Assembly: GCF_023516575.1 (NCBI RefSeq)
Contig: NZ_JAMGBE010000002.1
Location: forward strand, 558,001-622,000
DNA: 64,000 nucleotides
Reading direction: 5' to 3'
Source of the DNA: Sphingomonas hankyongi
Lineage (GTDB): Bacteria > Pseudomonadota > Alphaproteobacteria > Sphingomonadales > Sphingomonadaceae
Part shown: positions 54,940-63,484 of the stretch, in pieces
How positions within the stretch are numbered: the stretch's first letter is position 1
Layout of the letters: each line of letters opens with the position of its first letter
The notes under the pieces: generated by a model
What the model was told of the DNA's origin: nothing
The model's database searches: none
Seen by the model: the letters and a program-made list of their open reading frames with translations, nothing else
Translations under genes and position numbers: made by a program

Positions 54940-56583
54940 TCAGCGGCGGCGCAGCCTCGGCGTGAAGCGCACGGCGTCTTCCGGATCGGGCAGCGGGTCG
55001 GCCGCATCGTCTGGCTCGCGCATGCCAAGGAAAGTGCGAACGGTGTCGGCCGAGACGGCTCGGCCGAACAACCAGCCTTGGGCTTCGGAGCAGCCGAACT
55101 TCTTCAGCTCGTTGCGGATCTGCTCGGATTCGACGCCTTCCGCGGTGATCGGAACCTTCAGCGTATGGCCCAGGCTCGCGATGCTGTTGACGATTGCCGC
55201 AGTCTGCTCGCTCTTAACAATCGTGCTGATGAAGCTCTTGTCGATCTTGATGCGGTCGATCGGCAGCGTGTTCACCTGCGCGAAAGAGGCATAGCCGGTC
55301 CCGAAATCATCGAGCGAAATGCTGATCCCGAGGTTCTTGAGGCTCTGCATGATGGTGCGGACCTGGTCGCGGTCTTCGAGCAACGAGCCCTCGGTCACCT
55401 CGATCTCAAGCCGGTGGGCGGCGAAGCCTGTGCGCGTCAGAACCTTGGTGATCTGCTCCGCAAGCGTCTTGTCCCGGAATTGAACGGGCGAGACGTTCAC
55501 CGCAAGCTTGAGATGCTGAGGCCAGGAGCGGGCCTCGGTCAGCGCCTGCTCCATGATCATCATGGTCAGGGGACCGATCAGCCCGGTGGACTCCGCCGTC
55601 TCGATGAAGGCCTCGGCCTCGACGAAACCACGGGTCGGGGATCGCCAGCGCGCGAGCGTTTCGAACCCGACCAGCTCGCGGGTTTCCAGATCGATGAGTG
55701 GCTGGAAGAAGGGGACGAACTCCTTGTTCTGGATACCGAAGCGAATGTCTTCTTCGAGCTTGAGCCGCTCGCTGAGCTCGCGCTCCAGCTCACGGTCGAA
55801 CCAGGCGAAGCAATCGCGGCCCGCGCGCTTGGCGGCATAGAGAGCGACATCGCTCTGCCGAAGTACGTCTTCCTCGCGCATCGCTCCGGCCATCGCGGCA
55901 AGGCCGATCGAGACCGACACGCGGACTTCGGACTTGTCGACCGGTACCGGCTTTGCAAAGCCGCGCAGGATGGCATTGGCGACGCGCTCGGCTTCTGCGC
56001 TTCCAATGCCCTCGAGCATGACCGCAAACTCGTCGCCCCCGATGCGCGCGCAGCAGGATCCGGCGGGCGCCGACTTGACGAGCACCTCACCGACGAACCG
56101 CAGCAGGTGGTCCCCAGCGAGATGGCCGTGCAGATCGTTGACGCGCTTGAAGTGGTCGAGGTCGAGGAGGAGGACAACGCCGCTCTTCTTCGCCTCGATC
56201 GTGTCTTCGAGACTGCGCATCAGCTCGCGCCGGTTCGACAGTCCGGTGGTGGGGTCGGTGTTGGCATTGCGCCGCGCCAGCTTCTCTGCCTCTTCGTAGG
56301 CGGCGAGCGCCTCACCCAAATCCTTGGACCGCCGCCATCCGAACAGCACGATCGCGATGTTGAGCAGGAACGCGACCTTCAGCGTGTCGGCGTTCTCGGG
56401 AAGATGGGCATGAGCGAAGGCCGGAGAAAGCACCTGGCTTCCGAGGACAACGAACATCAACAGCGCGGCGATTGTCGCGCAAGTCGTAATGATATGGCTG
56501 CTCGCGATGCGAACTGCCTTGTTCGTCGGTCCCTTCAACGTCCCACCCGCAACTAGAGTTGAGGGACCCTGGGTATCTAACAT
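54940..56583 (-). CDS. GGDEF-EAL cyclic-di-GMP enzyme, membrane-bound
   Basis: A 547-residue protein: two N-terminal membrane helices (about 30-52 and 68-84), a GGDEF domain (about 105-265) with intact GGDEF at 183-187, and an EAL domain (about 275-520). The EAL motif is FETLARW (Glu309), and NVSPVQF, EVTEGSLL, DDFGTGYAS, IKIDKSF and AEGVE are present, so both synthesis and hydrolysis of c-di-GMP look possible. No sensor domain is visible in the short N-terminus. It diverges from the CAP gene. Confidence 0.93.
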   Translation of the reverse strand: MLDTQGPSTLVAGGTLKGPTNKAVRIASSHIITTCATIAALLMFVVLGSQVLSPAFAHAHLPENADTLKVAFLLNIAIVLFGWRRSKDLGEALAAYEEAEKLARRNANTDPTTGLSNRRELMRSLEDTIEAKKSGVVLLLDLDHFKRVNDLHGHLAGDHLLRFVGEVLVKSAPAGSCCARIGGDEFAVMLEGIGSAEAERVANAILRGFAKPVPVDKSEVRVSVSIGLAAMAGAMREEDVLRQSDVALYAAKRAGRDCFAWFDRELERELSERLKLEEDIRFGIQNKEFVPFFQPLIDLETRELVGFETLARWRSPTRGFVEAEAFIETAESTGLIGPLTMMIMEQALTEARSWPQHLKLAVNVSPVQFRDKTLAEQITKVLTRTGFAAHRLEIEVTEGSLLEDRDQVRTIMQSLKNLGISISLDDFGTGYASFAQVNTLPIDRIKIDKSFISTIVKSEQTAAIVNSIASLGHTLKVPITAEGVESEQIRNELKKFGCSEAQGWLFGRAVSADTVRTFLGMREPDDAADPLPDPEDAVRFTPRLRRR

Positions 56584-56687
56584 AGATGAAGATTGTCCTA
56601 CTGCAGGCCCCGCTCAGGAAGCTTGCAAACAGGCCTTAACCACCTCTGCTGACCACAATTTAGCAATAAGAAGCGATCCTCCCGTGA

Positions 56688-57254
56688 ATGATCAGGAGGA
56701 TTCTCGCAGCCAGTCTGCTCGTGCTCGGCGGATCGGCCGTGGCCGCCGCCCAGACACCGGTGGTCATGATGCCGATGGCCCTGCCCGGCGCGACCGGAGA
56801 ATTGGCGCAGCGACTGCTTGCGGCCCAGAATCGGGAGCGGATCGCGGTGGGTCACGCTCCGCTGCAGTGGGACCCGGCCCTCGCGGCGTCCGCAGCGACC
56901 TATGGCCCCACCCTTGCGAGCTTGCGGCGTCTGGTCCACTCGCCCCGCGAAACCCGTCCCGGGCAGCGCGAGAACCTCGCAATGGCGTTCCACGGGACGC
57001 TCAGCCCCGAGCAGATGGTCGACATGTGGAGCCGCGAGAAAAAACTCCTCCAGCCGGGGCTATTCCCGACGGTCAGCCGCACCGGCAATTGGGCCGACGT
57101 CGCGCATTACACCCAGATGGTTTGGCCGACGACGACCCATGTCGGGTGCGCCCTTTATTCGGCCGACTGGGATTATCTGATCTGCCGCTATTCGCCGCCA
57201 GGCAATATCGACGGCAAGCCGGTGTTCACGACGGCTGCGCTGGCCAGGCCATGA
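56688..57254 (+). CDS. CAP (SCP/PR1) domain secreted protein
   Basis: A 188-residue secreted protein; signal peptide ends at AVAAAQT. The CAP fold is indicated by LLAAQNRERIAVGHAPLQWDPALAASAATY, GENLAMAF (here RENLAMAF), MVDMWSREK and the HYTQMVWPTTTHVGCAL block, followed by LICRYSPPGN. Bacterial CAP proteins have varied, mostly unknown extracellular roles. Two cysteines may form a disulfide. Confidence 0.9.
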   Translation: MIRRILAASLLVLGGSAVAAAQTPVVMMPMALPGATGELAQRLLAAQNRERIAVGHAPLQWDPALAASAATYGPTLASLRRLVHSPRETRPGQRENLAMAFHGTLSPEQMVDMWSREKKLLQPGLFPTVSRTGNWADVAHYTQMVWPTTTHVGCALYSADWDYLICRYSPPGNIDGKPVFTTAALARP

Positions 57255-57355
57255 TTTGCCCTGCCGTCTCGTCAGGGAATCTCCCGTCTCCCGCTCGCGA
57301 ACGCGCTGCGCTATTCGCCGCCACGAAATCTCGCGGGATTCAACAAGGTTGATCC

Positions 57356-58663
57356 ATGGGGCATCGGCGACTTTGGCTATCGGGCGGCATCTGCGCGGCG
57401 GTGCTAGTTGCGCCCGCCGCCGCCCAAGCAGACTCGCCTGACACATCCGCAATCTCCAGCCAGTTCGGCGCGCCGGCATCGAGCAGCGCCAGCGCGGTCG
57501 ACGATTTCTACGCAAGCCGTCCGGGCGCTCTCGTCTGGCTCCGCGATGCGGACACGAAGACGGCGGCGTGGAAGCTACCCGACATCCTCCGCAGGGCGCC
57601 GATTGACGGGCTCGATAACGGGGCTCAACTCGCCGCCGCCGTAGAGGCTGCGATCGCACGCGGACAGCCGGAAGACGACCGGGTCATCTCGAATGCCTGG
57701 GTAAGCTATGTGCGGACGCTGCGCCGCCCCGTCGAGGGCGTCAGCTACGGCGACACTGCGCTCCGGCCGCAAGTCCCTTCTGCCAATGAGATTTTGGCGG
57801 ACGCGCGGCGGGCGGGGTCGCTGTCGGCGCACGTCGACGAGATCGCCGCGGTCAATCCTTTCTACTCGCAGCTCCGAGAGGCTTCGATCGCGCAAGGAGC
57901 GGCAGCCGATCCGCGAGTACGCGCGACGCTCGATCGGCTTCGTCTCATCCCGGCGACGGGCCGCGCGATCCTGGTCGATGTGGCCAGTGCGCATCTCTTC
58001 ATGCTGGAGAACGGGAAGCCGGTGGATTCGATGAAGGTGATCGTCGGTAAGACCAGCTCGCCGTCGCACCTGCTGGCGAGCACGATCCATTATGTCACCT
58101 TCAATCCCTATTGGAACATCCCTGACGACGTTGCTCGCGGCAGGGTTGCGCCGGTCGTGCTGAAGCGCGGCGTCTCCTACCTCAAAGCCGCGCGGTACGA
58201 GACCTGGTCCGCGCTGGGCTCGAAGGGCGAGCGGATCGATGCCGACAGCGTCGACTGGAAGGCCGTGGTGGCCGGAGAGGCGCCCGTCTACCTGCGCCAG
58301 CTTCCGGGCGACGCGAACATGATGGGCGCGATGAAGTTCGGCTTTGCCAATCCGTTCGACATTTTCCTCCACGACACACCGAAGAAGCAATTGTTCGCGA
58401 AGGACAAAAGGACGCTGAGCATGGGCTGCATCCGGCTGGAGCATGCCGACGTCCTCGCGCGCTGGCTCCTCGGGAGAGAGCCAGTCCCACCGAGCAGCGA
58501 GCCCGAACAGCATGTGCAGCTGGACAAGGGCGTGCCCGTCTACGTCACGTCGCTGACGGCGACAGTGTCGGACGGCCAGCTTGCGTTCGGCGAAGACGTC
58601 TACGGTCTCGATGCGGGCCTGCCGCAGACCGCGGCAGTCTCGCCGACGACGACCGCCAATTAG
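57356..58663 (+). CDS. L,D-transpeptidase of YcbB type
   Basis: A 435-residue secreted protein. Signal peptide ends around AAAQADS. A YcbB-like N-terminal scaffold (about 45-190) precedes the YkuD domain beginning AILVDVASAHLFMLENGKP. The catalytic block is FLHDTPKK followed by RTLSMGCIRLEHADVLARWLL, with Cys as nucleophile. It forms 3-3 crosslinks in peptidoglycan. It ends four bases into the convergent cmk gene. A smaller L,D-transpeptidase lies at 30622-31590. Confidence 0.92.
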   Translation: MGHRRLWLSGGICAAVLVAPAAAQADSPDTSAISSQFGAPASSSASAVDDFYASRPGALVWLRDADTKTAAWKLPDILRRAPIDGLDNGAQLAAAVEAAIARGQPEDDRVISNAWVSYVRTLRRPVEGVSYGDTALRPQVPSANEILADARRAGSLSAHVDEIAAVNPFYSQLREASIAQGAAADPRVRATLDRLRLIPATGRAILVDVASAHLFMLENGKPVDSMKVIVGKTSSPSHLLASTIHYVTFNPYWNIPDDVARGRVAPVVLKRGVSYLKAARYETWSALGSKGERIDADSVDWKAVVAGEAPVYLRQLPGDANMMGAMKFGFANPFDIFLHDTPKKQLFAKDKRTLSMGCIRLEHADVLARWLLGREPVPPSSEPEQHVQLDKGVPVYVTSLTATVSDGQLAFGEDVYGLDAGLPQTAAVSPTTTAN

Positions 58664-59331
58664 GCTTTAGCCAGCTTTTCCTCGACCAGCCGGATCGCGG
58701 CCGAGATGGCCTCGTCGACATCGAGCTCGCTCGTATCGAGGTGCAACGCGTCGGCTGCCTCGCGGAGAGGCGCGGCGTCACGGCTCGAATCCCGCTCGTC
58801 GCGTGCATGGATATCCGCGAGCACGTCTTCGAAGCGAACGTGCATTCCGCGCCCGTCGAGCTCCTTCTGCCGTCGCACGGCGCGCACCTCGGCAGAGGCG
58901 GTGACGAACAGCTTTACCTCCGCATCCGGCGCGATCACCGTACCGATGTCGCGGCCATCGAGGACGGCTCCGCCCGGCTGGCCCGCGAAATCCTGCTGCC
59001 GCTCCAACAGCGCCGCGCGCACCGAAGGGTAGGCCGAAACCGCCGACGCGATCTTCGAGACGGGCTCGCTTCGCAGTTCCTGATCGCTCGGATCGAGGTT
59101 GAGCTCATGCGTGGCGCGCAGCGCCTCGAACTCGCTGGCGGGGTCGCCGCCCCATCGCCACAGGTTGAGCGCGACCGCGCGGTAAAGGAGGCCAGTGTCC
59201 ATGTGAGGGAGGCCGAAGTGCCGAGCGAGCGCGCGTGCGATGGTTCCCTTGCCGCTCGCCGCCGGCCCATCCACGGCGATCACGATCGGTCCTCGTGCGG
59301 CAGCGTCGGCGGATGATTGCTGCTGTTCCAA
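58660..59331 (-). CDS. cmk: Cytidylate kinase Cmk
   Basis: A 223-residue (d)CMP kinase. GPAASGKGTIARALARHFG is the P-loop, HMDTGLLYRAVAL and DGRDIGTVIAPDAEVKLFVTASAEVRAVRR are conserved substrate and lid regions, and the DERDSSRDAAPL stretch contacts ribose and phosphate. It diverges from the TIGR02300 gene, a common sphingomonad arrangement. Confidence 0.95.
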   Translation of the reverse strand: MEQQQSSADAAARGPIVIAVDGPAASGKGTIARALARHFGLPHMDTGLLYRAVALNLWRWGGDPASEFEALRATHELNLDPSDQELRSEPVSKIASAVSAYPSVRAALLERQQDFAGQPGGAVLDGRDIGTVIAPDAEVKLFVTASAEVRAVRRQKELDGRGMHVRFEDVLADIHARDERDSSRDAAPLREAADALHLDTSELDVDEAISAAIRLVEEKLAKA

Positions 59332-59433
59332 GGCGGGCGCTTTGACAGGGCCGAATCCCTATGGCAAGGCGCGCCGCCGAATGCCGGGCGCCATCGTGAG
59401 CCGCTCGCCAATTGCAACTGGAGTTGACCGAAA

Positions 59434-59754
59434 ATGGTGAAGCCCGAATGGGGCACCAAGCGCACTTGCCCCAAGTGCTCGACCCGATTTTACGACCTCG
59501 GCAACGAGGACCCCGTGCATTGCATCACGTGCGGCACGGACTTCATTCCCGAGCCGGTGCTGAAGTCGAAGCAGCCGCTGGCCTTCGAAGCGGCGGCGCC
59601 GCAGGCCAAGGAAACCCAGCAGGACGACGAGCTCGCCGCGGACGATCTGGCGATCGACGAGGACGAGGAGGTCAGCGCCGACGAGGAAGTCGATCTCAAT
59701 ACCGGAGACGAGGACCTCGGGGTTGAAACCGCGGGCGAAGACGACGAAGTCTAA
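59434..59754 (+). CDS. TIGR02300 family zinc-ribbon protein
   Basis: A 106-residue alphaproteobacterial protein. The N-terminal half is a zinc ribbon (CPKC near residues 12-15, CITC near 30-33) with the family signature FYDLGNEDPVHC. The C-terminal 50 residues are almost entirely Asp, Glu and Ala and probably disordered. Function unknown. It lies directly upstream of tRNA-Ala. Confidence 0.93.
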   Translation: MVKPEWGTKRTCPKCSTRFYDLGNEDPVHCITCGTDFIPEPVLKSKQPLAFEAAAPQAKETQQDDELAADDLAIDEDEEVSADEEVDLNTGDEDLGVETAGEDDEV

Positions 59755-59822
59755 AGTCGCGTGATTGCCGCGATTTCCCCCTTTTCCAGCGGGGGAAACT
59801 TCGCCTAAGGGCGAAAGGACGT

Positions 59823-59898
59823 GGGGCCGTAGCTCAGCTGGGAGAGCGTCGCAATGGCATTGCGAAGGTCAGGGGTTCGATCCCCCTCGGCTCCACCA
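59823..59898 (+). tRNA. tRNA-Ala(GGC)
   Basis: Acceptor GGGGCCG pairs with CGGCTCC, D-arm AGCTCAGCTGGGAGAGC, anticodon stem TCGCA/TGCGA with loop ATGGCAT (anticodon GGC), T-arm GGGGTTCGATCCCC, CCA encoded. An integrase gene begins 95 bases after its 3' end, so it is the probable attachment site of an integrative element. Confidence 0.97.
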
Positions 59899-59904
59899 AC
59901 CTTC

Positions 59905-59927
59905 CCTAAGCCCTAGCAGGGCCTAGG
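59905..59927. repeat. Hairpin just after tRNA-Ala
   Basis: CCTAAGCCCT and AGGGCCTAGG pair at nine of ten positions around AGC. No T-run follows. It may end tRNA transcription or form part of the attachment region. Confidence 0.5.
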
Positions 59928-59962
59928 AAAAACCCGGAAATCAGACACTTATCCCAAGCGGG

Positions 59963-59978
59963 TGTTACATCTGTAACA
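59963..59978. promoter_or_regulatory. Perfect palindrome upstream of integrase
   Basis: TGTTACA and TGTAACA are perfect seven-base arms around TC, ending 15 bases before the integrase ATG. The size and location fit an operator for a repressor or excisionase controlling integrase expression. Confidence 0.6.
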
Positions 59979-59993
59979 GGGATGTAGGACCCC

Positions 59994-61538
59994 ATGTGTA
60001 CGTACCTCGATCAAGTCGGCTCGACCTATTATTTCCGGCGCGTCGTTCCTTCTGAACTGCGCCCCTATCTACTCACCAAGACTGGCAAACCGCGAACTGA
60101 GTTCAAGATTTCGCTCGGGACAAAGGACCGCGCCGATGCGAAGCGGCTCCTCCCTGATTACGTTCGGATGACTGATCGCCTCTTTGACGAGGCGCGGGCC
60201 AACCTTGCAGCCGATGCACCAACGGAAGCGGCCCCTGCTGCGCCGGTTGATGGTGGATGGCTCGGTGAGTTCGCACAGGAGCAAGCGGAGTTCGCAGCGA
60301 GGCAGGATGCCGAACGGGAGAGGCGGCGCGCAGATCGTCGGCACTACCGAGACGAGTGGCGAGAACGACTGAAGTATTCCACGGCGCGGATGCCACAACG
60401 GTATGCAGCCATGAAGGACCTTATTCGGGAGCAGGAGGAACGCGCAGCCGCCGCCGAAGCACGCCTAGCGGCCATGCAGGCCGTCGCTGCGTCATCGCCA
60501 AACTCGACGCCTGCGGAACCTTCTGGCGCGCCCGTGTGGCTAGACGACGGGATTATCGACGGTTGGGCTGCTGAGCGGAAGCCGACCAGAAAGACCATTC
60601 AGATGCATCGATCGGTCGCAGACTGGTTCTATGAGCGAGTGGGCCGAAAGCCGGTCAGCCAGATCACTCGGCAGGATGCCTTCGCCTTCAAGAACAAGCT
60701 CCTTGAGGAGGGGCAGAACCCCGGCAACATCAAGATGAAGCTAAGCCGCTTACGCACGTTGCTCCAATGGGCAACCGACAATGGCCACGCCGAGACGAAT
60801 GTAGCCCATCGCGTCACCATTAAGGACCCTCAGGCTGCGAAGAACAAGCGCAAGCCGTTCGACCTTCAGGCGCTCAATGCGATCTTCGGTAGTCCCGTTT
60901 TCGCTAATGGGGAGCGCCCTGCGCAGGGTCGTGGAGAAGCAGCCTACTGGATACCGCTACTTGCACTTTTCACGGGCGCTCGAATGGAGGAGCTTGGCCA
61001 ACTCCGTCCCGTCGATGTGGTCCGCCTAACCTACCCCGACCCCGATGACCGGGAGCAGTCTAGTTGGTTTCTTCATCTGATTGAGGTTGAGGGGGACGAC
61101 GGCCCTAAGCTGAAGAACGCGGCTAGTGAACGCCTTGTCCCCATCCACCCAGAGCTTGAGCGGCTTGGCTTTATTGCCTTTGCCCAAGCCATGAAAGATC
61201 AGAACCAGGAGAGGCTGTTCCATCAACTCACACGCGGTCCGTTCGGGAACTTCACTCATAAGTGGGGGCAATGGTTCAGCACCTATCTGCGGAAGGTTTG
61301 CCTAGTCTCCGACAAGCGCATGGTGTTCCACTCCTTCCGCCACACGTTCACTGACTACGTGCGCCGCCCTGACATTCCCGAGGGCATCCAACGGCAGCTA
61401 GTCGGCCACAGCAGCAAGGACGTCCATGACGACTATGGTGCTGGGTACAACCTCTATTGGCTGGTGGAAGCCATGCGTCTCTACAAGGTACCGGGCCTAA
61501 GGTTGCCCAGCCCACCATCAGTCCAAGTGGCTGCCTAG
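59994..61538 (+). CDS. Tyrosine-type site-specific integrase
   Basis: A 514-residue tyrosine recombinase. The N-terminus (YLDQVGSTYYFRRVVPSELR) is of the DUF6538 type, followed by a long charged helical insert (about 95-165) and a core-binding domain (about 185-275). The catalytic set is visible: Arg in FTGARMEELGQL, HSFRHTF with His and Arg, GHSSK and the nucleophile Tyr in DDYGAGYN. AGGA precedes the ATG. It should integrate its element into the adjacent tRNA-Ala. Confidence 0.93.
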   Translation: MCTYLDQVGSTYYFRRVVPSELRPYLLTKTGKPRTEFKISLGTKDRADAKRLLPDYVRMTDRLFDEARANLAADAPTEAAPAAPVDGGWLGEFAQEQAEFAARQDAERERRRADRRHYRDEWRERLKYSTARMPQRYAAMKDLIREQEERAAAAEARLAAMQAVAASSPNSTPAEPSGAPVWLDDGIIDGWAAERKPTRKTIQMHRSVADWFYERVGRKPVSQITRQDAFAFKNKLLEEGQNPGNIKMKLSRLRTLLQWATDNGHAETNVAHRVTIKDPQAAKNKRKPFDLQALNAIFGSPVFANGERPAQGRGEAAYWIPLLALFTGARMEELGQLRPVDVVRLTYPDPDDREQSSWFLHLIEVEGDDGPKLKNAASERLVPIHPELERLGFIAFAQAMKDQNQERLFHQLTRGPFGNFTHKWGQWFSTYLRKVCLVSDKRMVFHSFRHTFTDYVRRPDIPEGIQRQLVGHSSKDVHDDYGAGYNLYWLVEAMRLYKVPGLRLPSPPSVQVAA

Positions 61539-62015
61539 TGATTTGTCCCAGAGATGAGACAGATGTCTCTCTCAAAGGGAGAGCTGCTATTCTTACTATC
61601 CATATATGAACCAGAGCGGGCCTAGCGGGGTGAAGCAGTCCGGCTCTCCCCCCTGTATCCGATGGCAGGTAAGCCATTCCAGCCTAGGGCCGTGAAATAG
61701 ATACAGGGTGGATGTGCCGGTGCGCCATGAACCGTCGGGTCGCTGAGCGGTCTTGAAGGCAGCCCGGTGACGCCAACCGCAAAGCGGCCTCTCCCAAGCG
61801 TCATGATGATTTAAGTCGTCCCCGACTGAGCAGAGAAAATGGTTTCCTGCTCGAGACGGTACCGATTTAAATGTATAGGTTTATCAGTGGTTTACTGGAT
61901 TATGGCGAGATTTCCGTAGGACTTCATGTAAGTCTCTGTTCTCAAACGTAAATGTCGCTCAAAGCGAAGTCGCGTCGCTAAGCTGTCCTCAGCTCGCAGG
62001 ATGGCAGGCTTTCCC
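61539..62015. other. Intergenic region between integrase and arsenic operon
   Basis: About 480 bases without a supported gene; open frames lack ribosome sites and recognisable products. It contains short inverted repeats just after the integrase (GAGACA-GA-TGTCTC at 61556-61569 and CTCTC/GAGAG nearby), perhaps transcription stops. An AT-rich stretch lies near 61865-61930. Confidence 0.5.
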
Positions 62016-62031
62016 TTCGAGTATTCTCGAA
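62016..62031. promoter_or_regulatory. ArsR-type operator 1
   Basis: TTCGAG and CTCGAA are six-base arms around TATT. A TTGACA hexamer that could be a -35 element starts seven bases after it (62038-62043). The same arms recur 47 bases downstream, which supports specific binding by the ArsR encoded here. Confidence 0.6.
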
Positions 62032-62062
62032 ATGTCATTGACAGGTGATGCGGGGGGTGTCA

Positions 62063-62080
62063 TTTCGAGTTTTCTCGAAA
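62063..62080. promoter_or_regulatory. ArsR-type operator 2
   Basis: TTTCGAG and CTCGAAA are perfect seven-base arms around TTTT. The right arm overlaps the GAAAGG ribosome site of the leader ORF that starts at 62090, so bound ArsR could block both transcription and the leader's start region. Confidence 0.65.
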
Positions 62081-62089
62081 GGTCATATC

Positions 62090-62194
62090 ATGCGCCTCAT
62101 GCTCAAGTTCATGTCAGCCCTGTGGGACATCATCATCACCCCGCCACCACCACCGTGCTGTGCCAGTGCCATCCATTGGGCAGGGCCGCGCTGA
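62090..62194 (+). CDS. Leader ORF (34 aa) coupled to arsR
   Basis: ATG 62090 has GAAAGG six bases upstream, a better ribosome site than that of arsR. The ORF encodes 34 residues: a hydrophobic start, DIIIT, then five prolines followed by CC and a basic end. Its stop overlaps the arsR start as TGATG, so ribosomes finishing it could restart on arsR. The proline run could stall ribosomes and the vicinal cysteines could bind As(III); both ideas are untested. Confidence 0.45.
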   Translation: MRLMLKFMSALWDIIITPPPPPCCASAIHWAGPR

Positions 62195-62532
62195 TGAAGC
62201 CGCAGACTGCCGTCGAAGCACTCGGCTCACTTGCCCATGAGCATCGCTTGGCGTTGTTCCGCTTGCTTGTTCAGGCTGGCGAGGCTGGCGTCTCGGCAGG
62301 TTCTCTCGCTGAGGCCCTGTCAGTCCCGAACTCGTCGCTGTCCTTCCACCTAGCGCACCTCTTTCGGGCGGGCTTGATAGAACAGCGCCGAGAGGGACGG
62401 TCATTAATCTACACCGCCAACTACGCAGTCATGAACGACCTAGTTGGCTACCTCATGGAAAACTGCTGCGCGGGGGCCGACTGCGGCACCGATGCGGCTT
62501 GCGAACCTGCCCAAGAAAGGAAGTCTGCATGA
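62194..62532 (+). CDS. arsR: ArsR family arsenite-responsive repressor
   Basis: A 112-residue winged-helix repressor. LGSLAHEHRLALFRLLVQAG, then SAGSLAEALSVPNSSLSFHLAHLFRAGLI is the DNA-binding part. A C-terminal cysteine cluster (Cys91, Cys92, Cys97, Cys103) fits the AfArsR-type As(III) site instead of the helix-4 CVC type. ATG 62194 begins the conserved domain; the open frame upstream is not typical. It overlaps arsI by four bases. It probably binds the two TTCGAG palindromes. Confidence 0.92.
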   Translation: MKPQTAVEALGSLAHEHRLALFRLLVQAGEAGVSAGSLAEALSVPNSSLSFHLAHLFRAGLIEQRREGRSLIYTANYAVMNDLVGYLMENCCAGADCGTDAACEPAQERKSA

Positions 62533-62978
62533 AGCGCCTGCACGTCCATGTCGGGGTCAACGACCTCGCCAACTCCATCCAGTTCTACTCGACGCTGTTC
62601 GGCGCACAGCCGACGGTCCTGAAGGACGATTACGCCAAGTGGATGTTGGACGACCCACGGGTGAACTTCGCTATTTCGGAAGGCAACCACGCTCGCAAAG
62701 GTATCGAGCATCTTGGTATCCAGGTGGAAAGCACTGAAGAGCTGTCCGAGGTGTACGGTCGTCTGAAGGCCGCAGACCGCCCGGTGCTTGAGGAAGGCCA
62801 GACGACCTGCTGCTATGCCAAGTCCGAGAAGAGCTGGATTGCCGACCCTGATGGTGTCGTGTGGGAAGCGTTCTTCACGAATGGCGAGGCGACTACCTAC
62901 GGCGACAGCCCTGCGCTTGGCACCCTTTCTGACAGCGTTGGCGACAAGTGCTGCTTGCCAAAGGCGGCAGCGGCATGA
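62529..62978 (+). CDS. arsI: ArsI/CadI family C-As lyase (glyoxalase fold)
   Basis: A 149-residue VOC-fold dioxygenase that cleaves the carbon-arsenic bond of trivalent methylarsenicals. Expected metal ligands His5, His61 and Glu113 and the vicinal Cys94-Cys95 (in QTTCCYAKSEKSWIADPDG) that binds the arsenical are all visible. A C-terminal CC pair (GDKCCLP) is also present. The ATG overlaps the arsR stop and the end overlaps arsC, each by four bases. Confidence 0.93.
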   Translation: MKRLHVHVGVNDLANSIQFYSTLFGAQPTVLKDDYAKWMLDDPRVNFAISEGNHARKGIEHLGIQVESTEELSEVYGRLKAADRPVLEEGQTTCCYAKSEKSWIADPDGVVWEAFFTNGEATTYGDSPALGTLSDSVGDKCCLPKAAAA

Positions 62979-63484
62979 CCCGCCCCTACAATGTGCTGTT
63001 CCTCTGCACGGGGAACTCAGCCCGATCGATCATGGCCGAGGCTATTCTCAACAAGGACGGTGGAGGTCGCTTCCGTGCTTTCTCCGCAGGTAGCTTCCCC
63101 AAGGGCGAAGTGCATCCGGAGGCTATGAGGCTGCTCAACGAGCTGGGTTTTACAACCGATGGCTATCGGTCCAAGAGTTGGGACGAGTTTGCAGCAGACG
63201 GAGCGCCGCTGCTCGATTTCGTCTTCACCGTTTGCGACAACGCAGCCGGAGAGGTTTGCCCAGTTTGGCCGGGGCAGCCGATGACCGCGCATTGGGGCAT
63301 TGAGGACCCAGCCGCTGTCGAGGATGAGCGACAACCTCAGGCTTTCCGCAATGCCTTCTACGCGCTCCAGCGGCGCATTGGCTTGTTCCTGGCTCTGCCA
63401 TTGGAGAGCATTGACGAGCTGAGCTTGCAGACCCGCCTCCGCGAGATTGGAAGGTCCGACGACCGCGCTCCTAATGCAGCGTGA
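62975..63484 (+). CDS. arsC: Arsenate reductase ArsC (low-molecular-weight phosphatase fold)
   Basis: A 169-residue LMW-PTP-like arsenate reductase. The nucleophile loop CTGNSARSIMAEAI (Cys-x5-Arg) is at residues 11-24, and TVCDNAAGEVCPVWPGQ supplies the resolving cysteines. It reduces As(V) to As(III) for export. Translation is coupled to arsI (ATGA) and overlaps the aquaporin gene by 11 bases. Confidence 0.94.
   Translation: MTRPYNVLFLCTGNSARSIMAEAILNKDGGGRFRAFSAGSFPKGEVHPEAMRLLNELGFTTDGYRSKSWDEFAADGAPLLDFVFTVCDNAAGEVCPVWPGQPMTAHWGIEDPAAVEDERQPQAFRNAFYALQRRIGLFLALPLESIDELSLQTRLREIGRSDDRAPNAA

Noticed and set aside
55078-56556. Plus-strand open frame (492 codons) opposite the GGDEF-EAL gene
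   Set aside because: Shadow; the minus strand carries intact GGDEF and EAL domains.
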